Positions 34,282 to 42,272 of a stretch of DNA of 64,000 nt are shown here, in pieces. The stretch comes from Streptomyces sp. PTY087I2 (lineage in GTDB: Bacteria; Actinomycetota; Actinomycetes; Streptomycetales; Streptomycetaceae). Each line of letters begins with the position of its first letter. Position 1 is the stretch's first letter. The position numbers and the translations under genes are program-made. The notes below the pieces were generated by a model. The model had not been told where the DNA came from. It ran no database searches and saw only the letters and a list, made by a program, of their open reading frames with translations. The DNA is taken from the NCBI RefSeq assembly GCF_001687325.1, contig NZ_LZRD01000010.1, forward strand, positions 1-64,000, written 5' to 3'.

Positions 34282-36105
34282 ATGTCAGCGACTCCACAGA
34301 AGAACCGCGCGTCCCGGCGGGTGCTCGCCGCCGCGGCCGGTCTGGCCACCGTGGGCGCGCTCGTCGCCGCGATGCCGGCCGGGGCCCATGACCGGGGCCA
34401 CGGGCACGGCCACGGGCACGGGCACGGCCACAAGCCCCGTACCGTCGACGTGCAGTTGCTGTCGTTCAACGACCTGCACGGCAACCTGGAGCCACCGGCC
34501 GGTTCCGCCGGTACGGTCAACAAGACGCACGCGGACGGCACGGTCGAGGCGATCCCGGCCGGTGGCGTCGAGTACCTGGCGACCTCGCTGCGCAAGGCGC
34601 GCAAGGGCAATCCGTACTCCGTCACGGCGGCCGGCGGCGACATGGTCGGCGCGAGTCCGCTGCTGTCGGGCCTCTTCCACGACGAGCCGACGATCGAGGC
34701 GCTGAACGGTCTCGACCTGGACGTCACGGCGGTCGGCAACCACGAGTTCGACGAGGGCGCCACCGAGCTGGCCCGCCTCCAGAACGGCGGCTGCCACCCG
34801 GTCGAGGGCTGCTACGAGAAGGGCAAGAAGTTCAAGGGAGCGGACTTCCCCTACCTCGCGGCCAACGTGACCAAGGAAAAGACCGGCAAGCCACTGCTGA
34901 AGCCGTACACCGTCTGGAAGAAGAACGGCGTCAAGATCGGCTTCATCGGAGTGACCCTGGAGGGCACCCCGGACATCGTCACGGCCAACGGCGTCAAGGG
35001 CCTGAAGTTCCACGACGAGGTCGAGACGATCAACAAGTACGCCAAGGAGCTGGACCGCAAGGGCGTCAAGTCGATCGTGGCCCTGATCCACGAGGGCGGG
35101 GCCCCGGCCTCCACCTCGTACAACTACGACTGCGACAGCCCCGGCGCGGGCGACGGCATCTCCGGCCCGATCGTCGACATCGCCAAGGGCATCACGCCGA
35201 AGGTGGACGCCCTGGTCACGGGCCACACCCACCAGGCGTACGTCTGCACGGTCCCGGACCCGTCCGGCAAGCCGCGCATGGTCACTTCGGCGTCGTCGTT
35301 CGGCAAGCTGTACACGGACACCACGCTGACCTACGACCGCCGCACGAACGACATCGTCCGTACGTCGGTGAAGTCGGCGAACCACGTCGTGACCCGGGAC
35401 CAGCCCAAGGCCCCCGACATGACCCGCCTGATTGACCGCTGGAACAAGCTGGCGGCCCCGATCGCGAACAAGGCGCAGGGCTGGATCAGCGCGGACATCA
35501 ACGGCCGCGGCTCCACGGACCCCGAGAAGCCGCTCGGCAACGTCATCGCCGACGCCCAGCTGGAAGGCCTCGCCCCGGCGGACAAGGGCGGCGCGGAAGT
35601 CGCGTTCATGAACCCGGGCGGTATCCGGGCGGACCTGGTGTACAAGGCGTCCGGCAGTGAGGGCGACGGGGTCGTCACGTACGGCGAGGCGTTCACCGTG
35701 CAGCCGTTCACGAACATGATGAACGTCGTCGACCTGACCGGTGCTCAGCTGGTCTCCGCGCTCCAGCAGCAGGTCAGCGGCCCCAACGAGGCCGCACCGA
35801 AGATCCTCCAGGTCTCCAAGGGCCTCACCTACACCCTGGACCTGACGAAGAGTGGCGCGGACCGCGTGGTCGCCGACACCATCAAGCTGAACGGTGAGGC
35901 GATCGACCCGGCGCGCACCTACCGTGTCGCGATGAACGAGTTCCTCGCGGGCGGCGGCGACGGCTTCCCGGCCCTGGGCGAGGGCACGAACAAGCTGGTC
36001 GGCGCGTCCGACCTGGACCTGTTCAACGCTTACCTGGCGGCCCACTCCACGGCCACGGCCCCGCTGGCCCCGCCGGCGACGGACCGGATCACGGTCATCC
36101 AGTAG
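34282..36105 (+). CDS. secreted 5'-nucleotidase / metallophosphoesterase
   Basis: 607 residues from ATG 34282. Signal peptide (about 1-35, ending M-P-A-G-A). It is followed at once by a His-Gly repeat, H36 to H50, which alone holds seven His residues. The metallophosphoesterase domain (about 55-360) has L-S-F-N-D-L-H-G-N, T-A-A-G-G-D-M-V-G, A-V-G-N-H-E-F-D-E-G and V-T-G-H-T-H-Q-A-Y. The C-terminal 5'-nucleotidase domain has N-P-G-G-I-R-A-D-L. No sortase signal or anchor, so it is secreted. It would release phosphate from extracellular nucleotides, fitting the nearby phosphate genes. Confidence 0.94.
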   Translation: MSATPQKNRASRRVLAAAAGLATVGALVAAMPAGAHDRGHGHGHGHGHGHKPRTVDVQLLSFNDLHGNLEPPAGSAGTVNKTHADGTVEAIPAGGVEYLATSLRKARKGNPYSVTAAGGDMVGASPLLSGLFHDEPTIEALNGLDLDVTAVGNHEFDEGATELARLQNGGCHPVEGCYEKGKKFKGADFPYLAANVTKEKTGKPLLKPYTVWKKNGVKIGFIGVTLEGTPDIVTANGVKGLKFHDEVETINKYAKELDRKGVKSIVALIHEGGAPASTSYNYDCDSPGAGDGISGPIVDIAKGITPKVDALVTGHTHQAYVCTVPDPSGKPRMVTSASSFGKLYTDTTLTYDRRTNDIVRTSVKSANHVVTRDQPKAPDMTRLIDRWNKLAAPIANKAQGWISADINGRGSTDPEKPLGNVIADAQLEGLAPADKGGAEVAFMNPGGIRADLVYKASGSEGDGVVTYGEAFTVQPFTNMMNVVDLTGAQLVSALQQQVSGPNEAAPKILQVSKGLTYTLDLTKSGADRVVADTIKLNGEAIDPARTYRVAMNEFLAGGGDGFPALGEGTNKLVGASDLDLFNAYLAAHSTATAPLAPPATDRITVIQ

Positions 36106-36119
36106 CAGCGGCGTGAGTT

Positions 36120-36159
36120 GAGTAGGGGCGGCGGGCCTGCGGGCCGGCCGCCCCTACTC
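36120..36159. terminator. hairpin terminator after the nucleotidase gene
   Basis: 13-bp perfect arms gagtaggggcggc and gccgcccctactc with a 14-base G/C-rich loop, 14 bases after the stop codon. No T run follows. Confidence 0.75.
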
Positions 36160-36179
36160 ACGGATCAGGGACGCACAGC

Positions 36180-36598
36180 GTGGTGGCCCGCGTCGAGCGC
36201 GAACTGCCCCCGGGCGGCATCCCCGTCTACCTGGAGGCCCGCAGGACCGGTGCCCGCTCCTTCGTGCTGTGGTCCGACGAGCACCGCCGGGAACGGGTGG
36301 CGACCGTGGTGACCCGGTCCGCCGACGGCGGGGTCGCCACCTTCCAGGTACTGGGCCCGCAGGGCGAGTTGATCGGCACGATCGTGCGCGAGAAGGCGCT
36401 CCGGGGCCGGGGCCTGCGCACCCGCTGGACCCTCGGCGCATCCGTTGGCGTGCGGCCGGGCGGATGCCGCTGGAGTTCCGGTCGGGGGGCGACAAGCTGC
36501 ATCTGCACGCGCCGGAGGTGGACTGGCGGCTGGGGGCGGCGCTGGTCGCCCTGGTGCGGAGCTTCAGCGCGGTGAACTGGGACGGCCACAAGGTGTGA
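36180..36598 (+). pseudogene. frameshifted small hypothetical gene
   Basis: The frame from GTG 36180 reads like a natural protein for about 85 residues (M-V-A-R-V-E-R-E-L-P-P-G-G ... G-T-I-V-R-E-K-A-L-R-G-R-G-L-R-T-R-W-T-L), then turns Arg/Trp/Cys-rich. From about 36435 the natural-looking reading is in another frame: P-R-R-I-R-W-R-A-A-G-R-M-P-L-E-F-R-S-G-G-D ... ending V-N-W-D-G-H-K-V at 36598. Both halves look like parts of one conserved Streptomyces protein with a piece between them deleted. Either the gene is broken or there is a sequencing error plus an internal deletion. Function unknown. Confidence 0.6.
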
Positions 36599-36646
36599 CC
36601 CGTGACGGGGTGGTGTTCCGGGGCGGCGCGGCGTAGAACTGGCCCC

Positions 36647-37024
36647 ATGTCCGCCCAGCAGCCACCGCCCCCGCACCGCCCCCACCCGCCTGGCACGCCC
36701 GGCGCGCCCGGTGTTGCCGGTGCACCCGGTGTTCCGTGGGGGTTCGTGCAGCCCCAGCCCCGGGAAGTGACCGCCGACTACCGCCGTAAGGCGGCAATCC
36801 TCACCTGGTCCGCGATCGTCGTGGGGACCCTCATGGCGGTGGCGCTCGTGGTGAGCGTCGTCTTCCTGATCCGGGCGGACCAGGACACGAGAAACGCGGC
36901 CTACGGCTACCTCGCCCTCGTCCTCTGGGTCGGCATCGCCGCCGGGATCCCCGTCCTGCTGGCTCTCGCGATCCCCGTCGCGCGCATGAGGCGGCGGGTG
37001 CGGGAGTGGCAGCCCGATGTATGA
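36647..37024 (+). CDS. small two-helix membrane protein
   Basis: 125 residues from ATG 36647. A Pro/Gly/Ala-rich N-terminus (collagen-like P-G-x repeats, about 5-30) is followed by two membrane helices (about 48-74 and 82-109) and a basic C-terminus. I do not recognise a family. Such Pro-rich two-helix proteins are common in Streptomyces and often act as membrane scaffolds. Confidence 0.65.
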   Translation: MSAQQPPPPHRPHPPGTPGAPGVAGAPGVPWGFVQPQPREVTADYRRKAAILTWSAIVVGTLMAVALVVSVVFLIRADQDTRNAAYGYLALVLWVGIAAGIPVLLALAIPVARMRRRVREWQPDV

Positions 37025-37140
37025 GCCTGCGCCATCTTGAAGTTGCTGGTGAGCGGGGTGGTGTGATCGTTGAGGGCCGTACTCACCCAGGTCGTGGGAA
37101 GCCCGTAAGCGCGGGCCTGGCCGACCCTTAGAATCCCACG

Positions 37141-37620
37141 GTGCACGACATCGAATACATTCCGGCGCAGAAGCGCACATGGTGGATATGGTCGGGAGTG
37201 GCCACAGTCCTGGCGCTCTACACGCTCTACGCCTCGACCGTGGGGAGGCGGCCGGACACCAGCATCGGGTCACTGCTCGTCGCACTCGGCTGGATGGCCA
37301 TACCGGCCGCCCCCTGGCTGGCCTGGATGGCCCTCGGACGCACCCGCATCAACACCGACGGCATACAGGTGGTGCGGCCTCTGCGGTCCCGCACCGCCCG
37401 CTGGCACGAGATCTCCGCGATCGACGTGGACCAGGTCGGCGGCTACGGAGGGCGTTACGACTACTGGATCAGGATCAGCTGCCACAGCGGCACGTCGTTC
37501 CGGCTGCCCGCACCCATGACCTCCCACGCGGGGCGGGACCCGCTGTTCGACGAGCGGCTGCAAGAGATCAGACACCGGTGGAGCGAAGCCCACGGGCCCA
37601 CTGCCCGAGAGCCTGAATGA
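37141..37620 (+). CDS. membrane protein with PH-like C-terminal domain
   Basis: 159 residues from GTG 37141. Two membrane helices (about 15-33 and 43-63) are followed by a beta-rich part with 'RINTDGIQVVRPLRSRTARWHEISAIDV', the typical start of bacterial PH (bPH) domains that follow two N-terminal helices. The end is helical. Function unknown; this kind of protein is widespread in actinobacteria. Confidence 0.7.
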   Translation: MHDIEYIPAQKRTWWIWSGVATVLALYTLYASTVGRRPDTSIGSLLVALGWMAIPAAPWLAWMALGRTRINTDGIQVVRPLRSRTARWHEISAIDVDQVGGYGGRYDYWIRISCHSGTSFRLPAPMTSHAGRDPLFDERLQEIRHRWSEAHGPTAREPE

Positions 37621-37705
37621 ACGCGCGCGGTCACTCCCCGGCAGTGGCCTTGGCTGGACCCCGTGGGCCTCGTACGCGCCCGACTCCGCTACCGCCACCG
37701 GCGGC

Positions 37706-37880
37706 TTACGTCTCCAGCCCCCTCAGCAGAGCAGACCGTTCTTCCTCCTCCCGTTCAAGGACCGCCTCATACACGGCCATGTCCAGGCGCTCCTCGACGG
37801 CCGCGCGGACGATGCCGGCGAGCTGGTCGGGTGGCAGCGCCTCCAGCTGGGTGGTCCCGCCCGCGGTGAAGGAGCGGCGG
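37706..37880 (-). pseudogene. start-less remnant of a coding sequence downstream of the wHTH gene
   Basis: On the minus strand, in a frame different from the wHTH gene and directly after its stop, 37880-37706 reads D-R-R-S-F-T-A-G-G-T-T-Q-L-E-A-L-P-P ... A-A-V-E-E-R-L-D-M-A-V-Y-E ... R-G-L-E-T-stop. The composition is that of a real helical protein, with good codon bias, but no start codon fits; the first ATG would leave 24 residues. It may be the end of a decayed gene or be reached by a +1 shift at the wHTH stop. Confidence 0.5.
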
Positions 37881-38915
37881 TCAGGCCGCGACGGGCACGC
37901 CCTCGCTGCGGTGCTCGTGCTGCGCGCGGGTTTCGCGGCAGTCGCGGCAGTGGCCGGGGGTGGGGGAGCGGAAGGCCCGGTCGCAGTCGTCGCAGGTCTG
38001 GAAGGGCGTGACGGCGACGCGGGGCCGGGCGGGGGCGACGAGGTCGTGTGCGCCGGGGAGCGGTGGGGGCAGCAGGGCGGTCAGCCGGTGCTTGAGGAGT
38101 TTGACGGGGTGGCGGAGGGGCTGGGGCGGGTCGTCGGTGAGGGCGCGACGGATGGTGTCGGGGTCTGCGTCGCGTTCGAGCCAGGTGGCGACGGCGGGGA
38201 CGAGCTGACGGATGTGGTCCTCGGAGAGGGTGAACTGCGGTGCGTGGCGGCGGAGATCGCTGAGGAGGGCGGTGGCGGCGCGGTCGAGCTCGGGGGTGAG
38301 GAGGCTGGGCTGAGGGAGGGGCGGGCGGGGCGGCTTGGGAGCGGTGGGGGGCGGGACGAGGGGCGGAGCCTGCGGCGCGGGCGGCGCGGCGGTCGGTACG
38401 GGGGCGGGCGCCTGGATGGGTACGGGGGCGGGCGCGGGCACCTGGATGGGTACGGGTACAGGCGCGGGCACCTGGATGGGTGCGGCTACAGGCGCGGGCA
38501 CCTGCACGGGCGCGGGTGCTGTCGCTACCGGGCGACGGGGGCGCACCAGCGCAGCAGGCTGGTTGCAGAAGACGGTGCGGGTGATGACCTTCTTGCCGGA
38601 GAGCCGGTGGCGTAGGCGTTGCAGGTAGCCGTGGGCTTCGAGTTCGCGGAGGGCGGCGGCGATGCGCTTTTCGCCTTCTTTGCAGCGGGCGGCGAGGGCC
38701 TTGATGCTGATTTCGGCCCCTTGGGGCAGGGACTGGATGAGTACGGCAACCCCGATGGCGGTGCAGCTGAGATCAGGATGCTGGGCCAGATGGTTGCCCA
38801 CGACGGTGAAGCGCTCGGTGTGCGGGATGGTGATGTGGATGACGCCGGAGGTGGGAAGAGGTCCGGGAACCTCCGCCAGGGCGCGGGCGAGGGCAGTACT
38901 CTGCTGGGTATCCAT
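37881..38915 (-). CDS. winged-helix protein of the Streptomyces integrative-element type
   Basis: 344 residues from ATG 38915 (AAGGAAG about 12 bases upstream). Residues 1-125 form a wHTH domain: 'IHITIPHTERFTVVGNHLAQH', 'LIQSLPQGAEISIKALAARCKEGEKRIAAALRELEAHGYL', 'TVFCNQP'. This type occurs in many copies in Streptomyces genomes, often in or near integrative elements. A long linker holds tandem Pro/Val/Ala repeats (about 132-200). The tail has a four-Cys zinc-ribbon-like motif (C-D-D-C ... C-R-D-C) near residues 315-330. Probably a DNA-binding regulator or replication-related protein; the exact role is not known. Confidence 0.8.
   Translation of the reverse strand: MDTQQSTALARALAEVPGPLPTSGVIHITIPHTERFTVVGNHLAQHPDLSCTAIGVAVLIQSLPQGAEISIKALAARCKEGEKRIAAALRELEAHGYLQRLRHRLSGKKVITRTVFCNQPAALVRPRRPVATAPAPVQVPAPVAAPIQVPAPVPVPIQVPAPAPVPIQAPAPVPTAAPPAPQAPPLVPPPTAPKPPRPPLPQPSLLTPELDRAATALLSDLRRHAPQFTLSEDHIRQLVPAVATWLERDADPDTIRRALTDDPPQPLRHPVKLLKHRLTALLPPPLPGAHDLVAPARPRVAVTPFQTCDDCDRAFRSPTPGHCRDCRETRAQHEHRSEGVPVAA
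38395..38518 (-). repeat. tandem repeats in the wHTH gene linker
   Basis: Repeats of about 30-36 bases ('cacctggatgggtacgggtacaggcg'-like) encode P-I-Q-V-P-A-P-V-P-V units. The region forms a stiff Pro-rich spacer between the wHTH domain and the C-terminal Cys motif. Confidence 0.7.
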
Positions 38916-39131
38916 CGGGAAGCTACTTCTTCCTTGTTGGCTAGGCCCTCGATCGGGATTGCAGTCCCGGCCGGGGGCCGAAGTGTGTGTGGGACGTGGT
39001 CTGGCGTGAGCATATGCCGGGCAACCCACGCAAAAGCGAGCTGAGTTGGGAAATGTCACCCGTGCGAGTGACGGACCTCGCGGAGGCTGCCAAACCCGCC
39101 CAGGCACCCGGGGACCCGTCAGGTTCCCACC

Positions 39132-39153
39132 GGGTGGGTGGGGTTGGGTTGGG
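39132..39153 (+). other. G-quadruplex-like motif (five G tracts)
   Basis: Five runs of three or four G separated by single T or TT linkers are followed directly by a run of six T. It is the only telomere-like TTGGG repeat I saw in the window. Confidence 0.6.
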
Positions 39154-39256
39154 TTTTTTCTCTTGGTTCTTTAGTAGTTGACGTCGTACGCCCGTGGGTC
39201 GCGCCGCCGCACGATCCGGTGGGGGCTTCCGGGGGCCTTCCGGGGGCTTCTGCGGC

Positions 39257-39294
39257 CCGTCACCGGGTCGCGGCGGAGCACGACCCGGTGACGG
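39257..39294. repeat. 14-bp-arm inverted repeat
   Basis: Perfect arms ccgtcaccgggtcg and cgacccggtgacgg with a 10-base loop. It is not near the end of a gene: the nearest genes read away on the left and start 100 bases to the right. Confidence 0.7.
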
Positions 39295-39392
39295 CTTCGC
39301 GCGCGGCGGGCCGAGATCCGTCGGCCTTATAGGGTTGCCCGGGAAATCTTGGCGGGCCGGGTACCGCCGGAAATGCCCAGCACGGGGGAATC

Positions 39393-39839
39393 ATGCGCAA
39401 GATACGTATCGGGGCGAGCTTCGCCATGGCCGCGATCCTGCCGACGGGATGCGGTTCGGAGGAGCCCGCGAAGGACAGCAAGGCGGAGGCCCCGGCCGCG
39501 GAGGCCACCACCGGGACGCCGAAGGCACCCGGCGGAAGCGGTGAGGGCGAGGGCACGCCGCATGAGGTGACGATCGAGGTCGAGGGCACAGGCGCGAGCA
39601 CCGTCATGTACACCCTCGACGACTCCGACTTCGAGCAGATCACCCTGCCCTGGAAGAAGACGGCCACCATCGCCGCACGGGGCGCGGAGCGCGAGGTGGG
39701 CCGGCTGGTGATTCTCACGCCCGGCCACATGACCCTGCCGGACGGCAAGCTCGGCGCGGCACCGTGCTCGATCACCGTCGACGGCAAGAAGGTCGTGGAA
39801 AGCAAGGAAGGCAAGCCCTGCTCGTACAAGCTCAAGTAG
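39393..39839 (+). CDS. lipoprotein with MmpS-like domain
   Basis: 148 residues from ATG 39393. Signal peptide with lipobox I-L-P-T-G-C (Cys about residue 20), an Ala/Glu/Pro-rich linker, then a small beta domain (about 58-148): 'EVTIEVEGTGASTVMYTLDD', 'LPWKKTATI', 'CSITVDGKKVVES', ending with a Cys pair. This is the pattern of MmpS/immunoglobulin-like lipoproteins, which in mycobacteria assist MmpL exporters. No MmpL gene is nearby. Confidence 0.75.
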   Translation: MRKIRIGASFAMAAILPTGCGSEEPAKDSKAEAPAAEATTGTPKAPGGSGEGEGTPHEVTIEVEGTGASTVMYTLDDSDFEQITLPWKKTATIAARGAEREVGRLVILTPGHMTLPDGKLGAAPCSITVDGKKVVESKEGKPCSYKLK

Positions 39840-39859
39840 ACCTCTGCGAGCATGCATGT

Positions 39860-40498
39860 ATGAAAATCTCTGCGGTGCTCTTCGATGTGGACGGGGTCCT
39901 GCTGGATTCGGCGGGCGCGCACCGCAGGGTCTGGGACGCGTGGTCGGCGGCGCGGGGCCTGGACCCGGAGAAGGTGTGGGAGCTGACGTTCGGGCGGCGG
40001 CCTGAGGACACGGTCAGGGATGTGGCCGCCCATCTGGACCCGGCGACCGAACGCAAGACGCTCGACCGTCTGCTGGCCGAGGAGATGGGCAGCATCCAGC
40101 CGATCGAAGGAGCCGCCGACCTCCTGAATTCGCTGTCCGGCGCCCCGTGGGCCATCGTGACTTCCGGCGCCCGGGATTTCGTGGAGGCCAGGTTCGCCGC
40201 GACGGGCCTGCCTCTCCCCGCCGTACGGGTCTACGCCAGCGACGTACGCCACGCGAAGCCCGCCCCGGACTGCTTCACCCTGGCCGCGTCCCGTCTCGGG
40301 GTCCCGGCATCGGAATGCCTGGTCGTGGAGGACGCGCCGGCGGGTATCCAGGCGGCGGTGGCGGCCGGCTGCATCGCCGTCGGCCTGACGACGACGCACA
40401 CGGAAGACGCGCTGGCGCAGGCGCGCGTGTGCGTCGCATCCCTTGCGGACGTACGAAGTCTGCTGACCGCGTACGGGGTTGGGGCCGGCGGTTCGTGA
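39860..40498 (+). CDS. HAD-superfamily phosphatase (beta-phosphoglucomutase-like)
   Basis: 212 residues from ATG 39860. HAD motif I is F-D-V-D-G-V-L-L-D-S (Asp at about 9 and 11), motif II is I-V-T-S-G-A, motif III is around K-P-A-P-D, and motif IV is V-V-E-D-A-P-A-G-I-Q-A-A. The helical cap between motifs I and II is the type C1 form of phosphoglycolate phosphatase and beta-phosphoglucomutase relatives. The physiological substrate is probably a small sugar phosphate. Confidence 0.9.
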   Translation: MKISAVLFDVDGVLLDSAGAHRRVWDAWSAARGLDPEKVWELTFGRRPEDTVRDVAAHLDPATERKTLDRLLAEEMGSIQPIEGAADLLNSLSGAPWAIVTSGARDFVEARFAATGLPLPAVRVYASDVRHAKPAPDCFTLAASRLGVPASECLVVEDAPAGIQAAVAAGCIAVGLTTTHTEDALAQARVCVASLADVRSLLTAYGVGAGGS

Positions 40499-40539
40499 GG
40501 TGAGGCACGGGTGCCGGCCCCATCGTTGGCCATCGGGGC

Positions 40540-40575
40540 AGAAGGCCCCTGCCGTGCTCGCGGCAGGGGCCTTCT
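40540..40575. terminator. bidirectional terminator between convergent genes
   Basis: A 15-bp perfect stem (agaaggcccctgccg / cggcaggggccttct) with a 6-base loop lies between the HAD gene and the convergent endonuclease/phosphatase-family gene. Confidence 0.88.
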
Positions 40576-40598
40576 CGTCGTTCGGAACAGCCCGGTGC

Positions 40599-42032
40599 TC
40601 AGCGCGCGGGCAGGGTCACCGTGCCCCAGACGGGCTTGTGGTCCGAGGGCACGGCTGTCGCTCCAACGGTGCAACCGGACCAGGTCGCGGAGGGCGGGAC
40701 GAAAAGGTAGTCCAGCTTCGAATTCCCCGCAGTGGTGCGATTGAGGGGGTCATCGCACTCTTTGTGTGTCTGGTACAGCGACAGAAGAACCGGCAGATCG
40801 CTGCCCTTCGGCGTCACGGTTGGGGTGGCGTTCAGATCGCCGCCGAAGACGGCCCGGTAACCGGTGTATCCGACCTTCCTCGCGAGGAAATCCGCCTGAG
40901 CTTTCTGCTGGTTTCGGTCTTCGTCGTCGTAGCCTTTACCGCCGGTGCTGAAATGGGCCGTGCAGCTCATGACCGCCCAGGACGGGATCGCAGCGCACAG
41001 AGCGGTGCGGCGCTCGGTGTTCTTGGGAGAGTCCAGCTCCAAGGCCTTGTACCAGGTGTTCTCGGCGGGCACGGCGATGGCGACGCCATAGGCTCCGCGG
41101 TTCTTGGCACACGACTTCTGGGCCCAGTGCTCGGTTGTTCCTATCTGGTGCTGGATGGGGGCGAAACGCACGTCCCAGGCGTCCGCTCCACCGTTGAGGT
41201 CCGCCTCCAGCTTCTTCTCCAGCGGCTTGGCGAGCTTCTCGCAGAACTCCTGAAGCAGGATCACCTCGGCCTTCGCCTGCTTGGCCCGGTCCGTGACGGC
41301 TTTGGCGAAACTGTCGACCGAGTACTCGTAGATCGCGCAGTCGCTGTTGTTGCCGCAGGCGTTCCACGTCAGGACGTTGATCTTGCGCTCCGGCGTGGAC
41401 GCTGCGTCCGGCGGCGACGACGAGGAAGGGATCTCGACAAGCTTGAACTGCTCCCAGGAACCGGGTGTACCAGTCGCACGGGCTCGCAGGAGTCCCTCGT
41501 CCGAGCCGGTGCTGTTGATCTCGGCGGAGACGAAATAGTCCTTGGACGTGCCCCCCTCGGTGAAGTTGTACTTCAGCGAATACCAGCCGTCATCTCGGGA
41601 CTCCAGTTCGAACCGTTCCCAGTTGCCGATGGCGCCGGCCTGCCGGGCACGCAACATGCCCGTGTGGGAGCCCGTGTCGTGGAACTCGGCGGACACATAG
41701 AGGCCGTTGGCCTCGGATCGCAAGGCTGCGCGCGAGCCCTTGTCGTTGGTGTGTAGCGTAAAGGTCTCCCACGACCCGAGACTGTCCAGACTTTCGCAGT
41801 TCGTCCGGGCGCGGAGCTTGCCGGCCTGGTTGCCGGCGTCGTTGATCTCCGCCGAGACGCACATCTTCTTGCCGGCGCGCTCGGAGGCCGCCCTCGACTG
41901 GAGCGCGTACTTACGGCCCGCGGACTTCTCCGTGAGGGGGTCACCGGCCTGAGCAGGCGGCGCTATGAACAGCGCGAGGAGCGTCATCAGGAACCCGCAC
42001 AGGACTCCAGTACGGATTGTTCGTATGGTCAA
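40599..42032 (-). CDS. secreted endonuclease/exonuclease/phosphatase-family protein with trefoil-like repeats
   Basis: 477 residues. Signal peptide (about 1-29, ending P-A-Q-A-G). Residues 40-205 contain three repeats of about 50 residues of the type Y-A-L-x-S ... Y-V-S-A-E ... G-x-L-R-A-R ... G-x-W-E-x-F-x-L, a beta-trefoil or fascin-like module. Residues 225-477 form the EEP fold: L-T-W-N-A-C-G, V-I-L-L-Q-E-F, F-G-G-D-L-N-A-T-P, and P-S-D-H-K-P-V near the end, with all metal and catalytic positions retained. Possible activities are DNase, sphingomyelinase or phosphatase. GC is lower than its neighbours. The same module is in the protein at 52901-53590. Confidence 0.88.
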   Translation of the reverse strand: MTIRTIRTGVLCGFLMTLLALFIAPPAQAGDPLTEKSAGRKYALQSRAASERAGKKMCVSAEINDAGNQAGKLRARTNCESLDSLGSWETFTLHTNDKGSRAALRSEANGLYVSAEFHDTGSHTGMLRARQAGAIGNWERFELESRDDGWYSLKYNFTEGGTSKDYFVSAEINSTGSDEGLLRARATGTPGSWEQFKLVEIPSSSSPPDAASTPERKINVLTWNACGNNSDCAIYEYSVDSFAKAVTDRAKQAKAEVILLQEFCEKLAKPLEKKLEADLNGGADAWDVRFAPIQHQIGTTEHWAQKSCAKNRGAYGVAIAVPAENTWYKALELDSPKNTERRTALCAAIPSWAVMSCTAHFSTGGKGYDDEDRNQQKAQADFLARKVGYTGYRAVFGGDLNATPTVTPKGSDLPVLLSLYQTHKECDDPLNRTTAGNSKLDYLFVPPSATWSGCTVGATAVPSDHKPVWGTVTLPAR

Positions 42033-42272
42033 AGAGAGCTCCGCTTCATATGGACCTTCTGAGTTGAACAGGACGAATCATAGGGTCTGGCGATTATCGG
42101 GCCAGACGTGAACGATTGGCCGCCGACAGGCTCTCGGCGTACAAGTGCGGCAGGCAGCCGGCGCACAGGTGCCCGGGCGAGGGCTGCGGATCGTCGAGTC
42201 GCTCGCTCAGGACGGGGGCGTCGTGCCAACCAGGACCCACGTTTCGAGGAGTCGCGGCCTAAGCCACCACGG

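Larger units (their letters stand above)
38916..39392. other. 477-bp intergenic region with G-quadruplex motif and hairpin
   Basis: This lies between the divergent wHTH gene and the lipoprotein gene. It holds a G-tract block followed by six T at 39132-39159 and a 14-bp perfect inverted repeat at 39257-39294. Repeats of 'cttccgggggc' are seen at about 39227-39250. No gene of convincing coding bias was found. Confidence 0.6.

Noticed and set aside
42145..42260. Plus-strand G-R-G-L-R-I-V-E-S-L-A stretch resembling the end of an ATPase-type anti-sigma factor
   Set aside because: Only about 15 residues fit and no further motif is present; too short to call.
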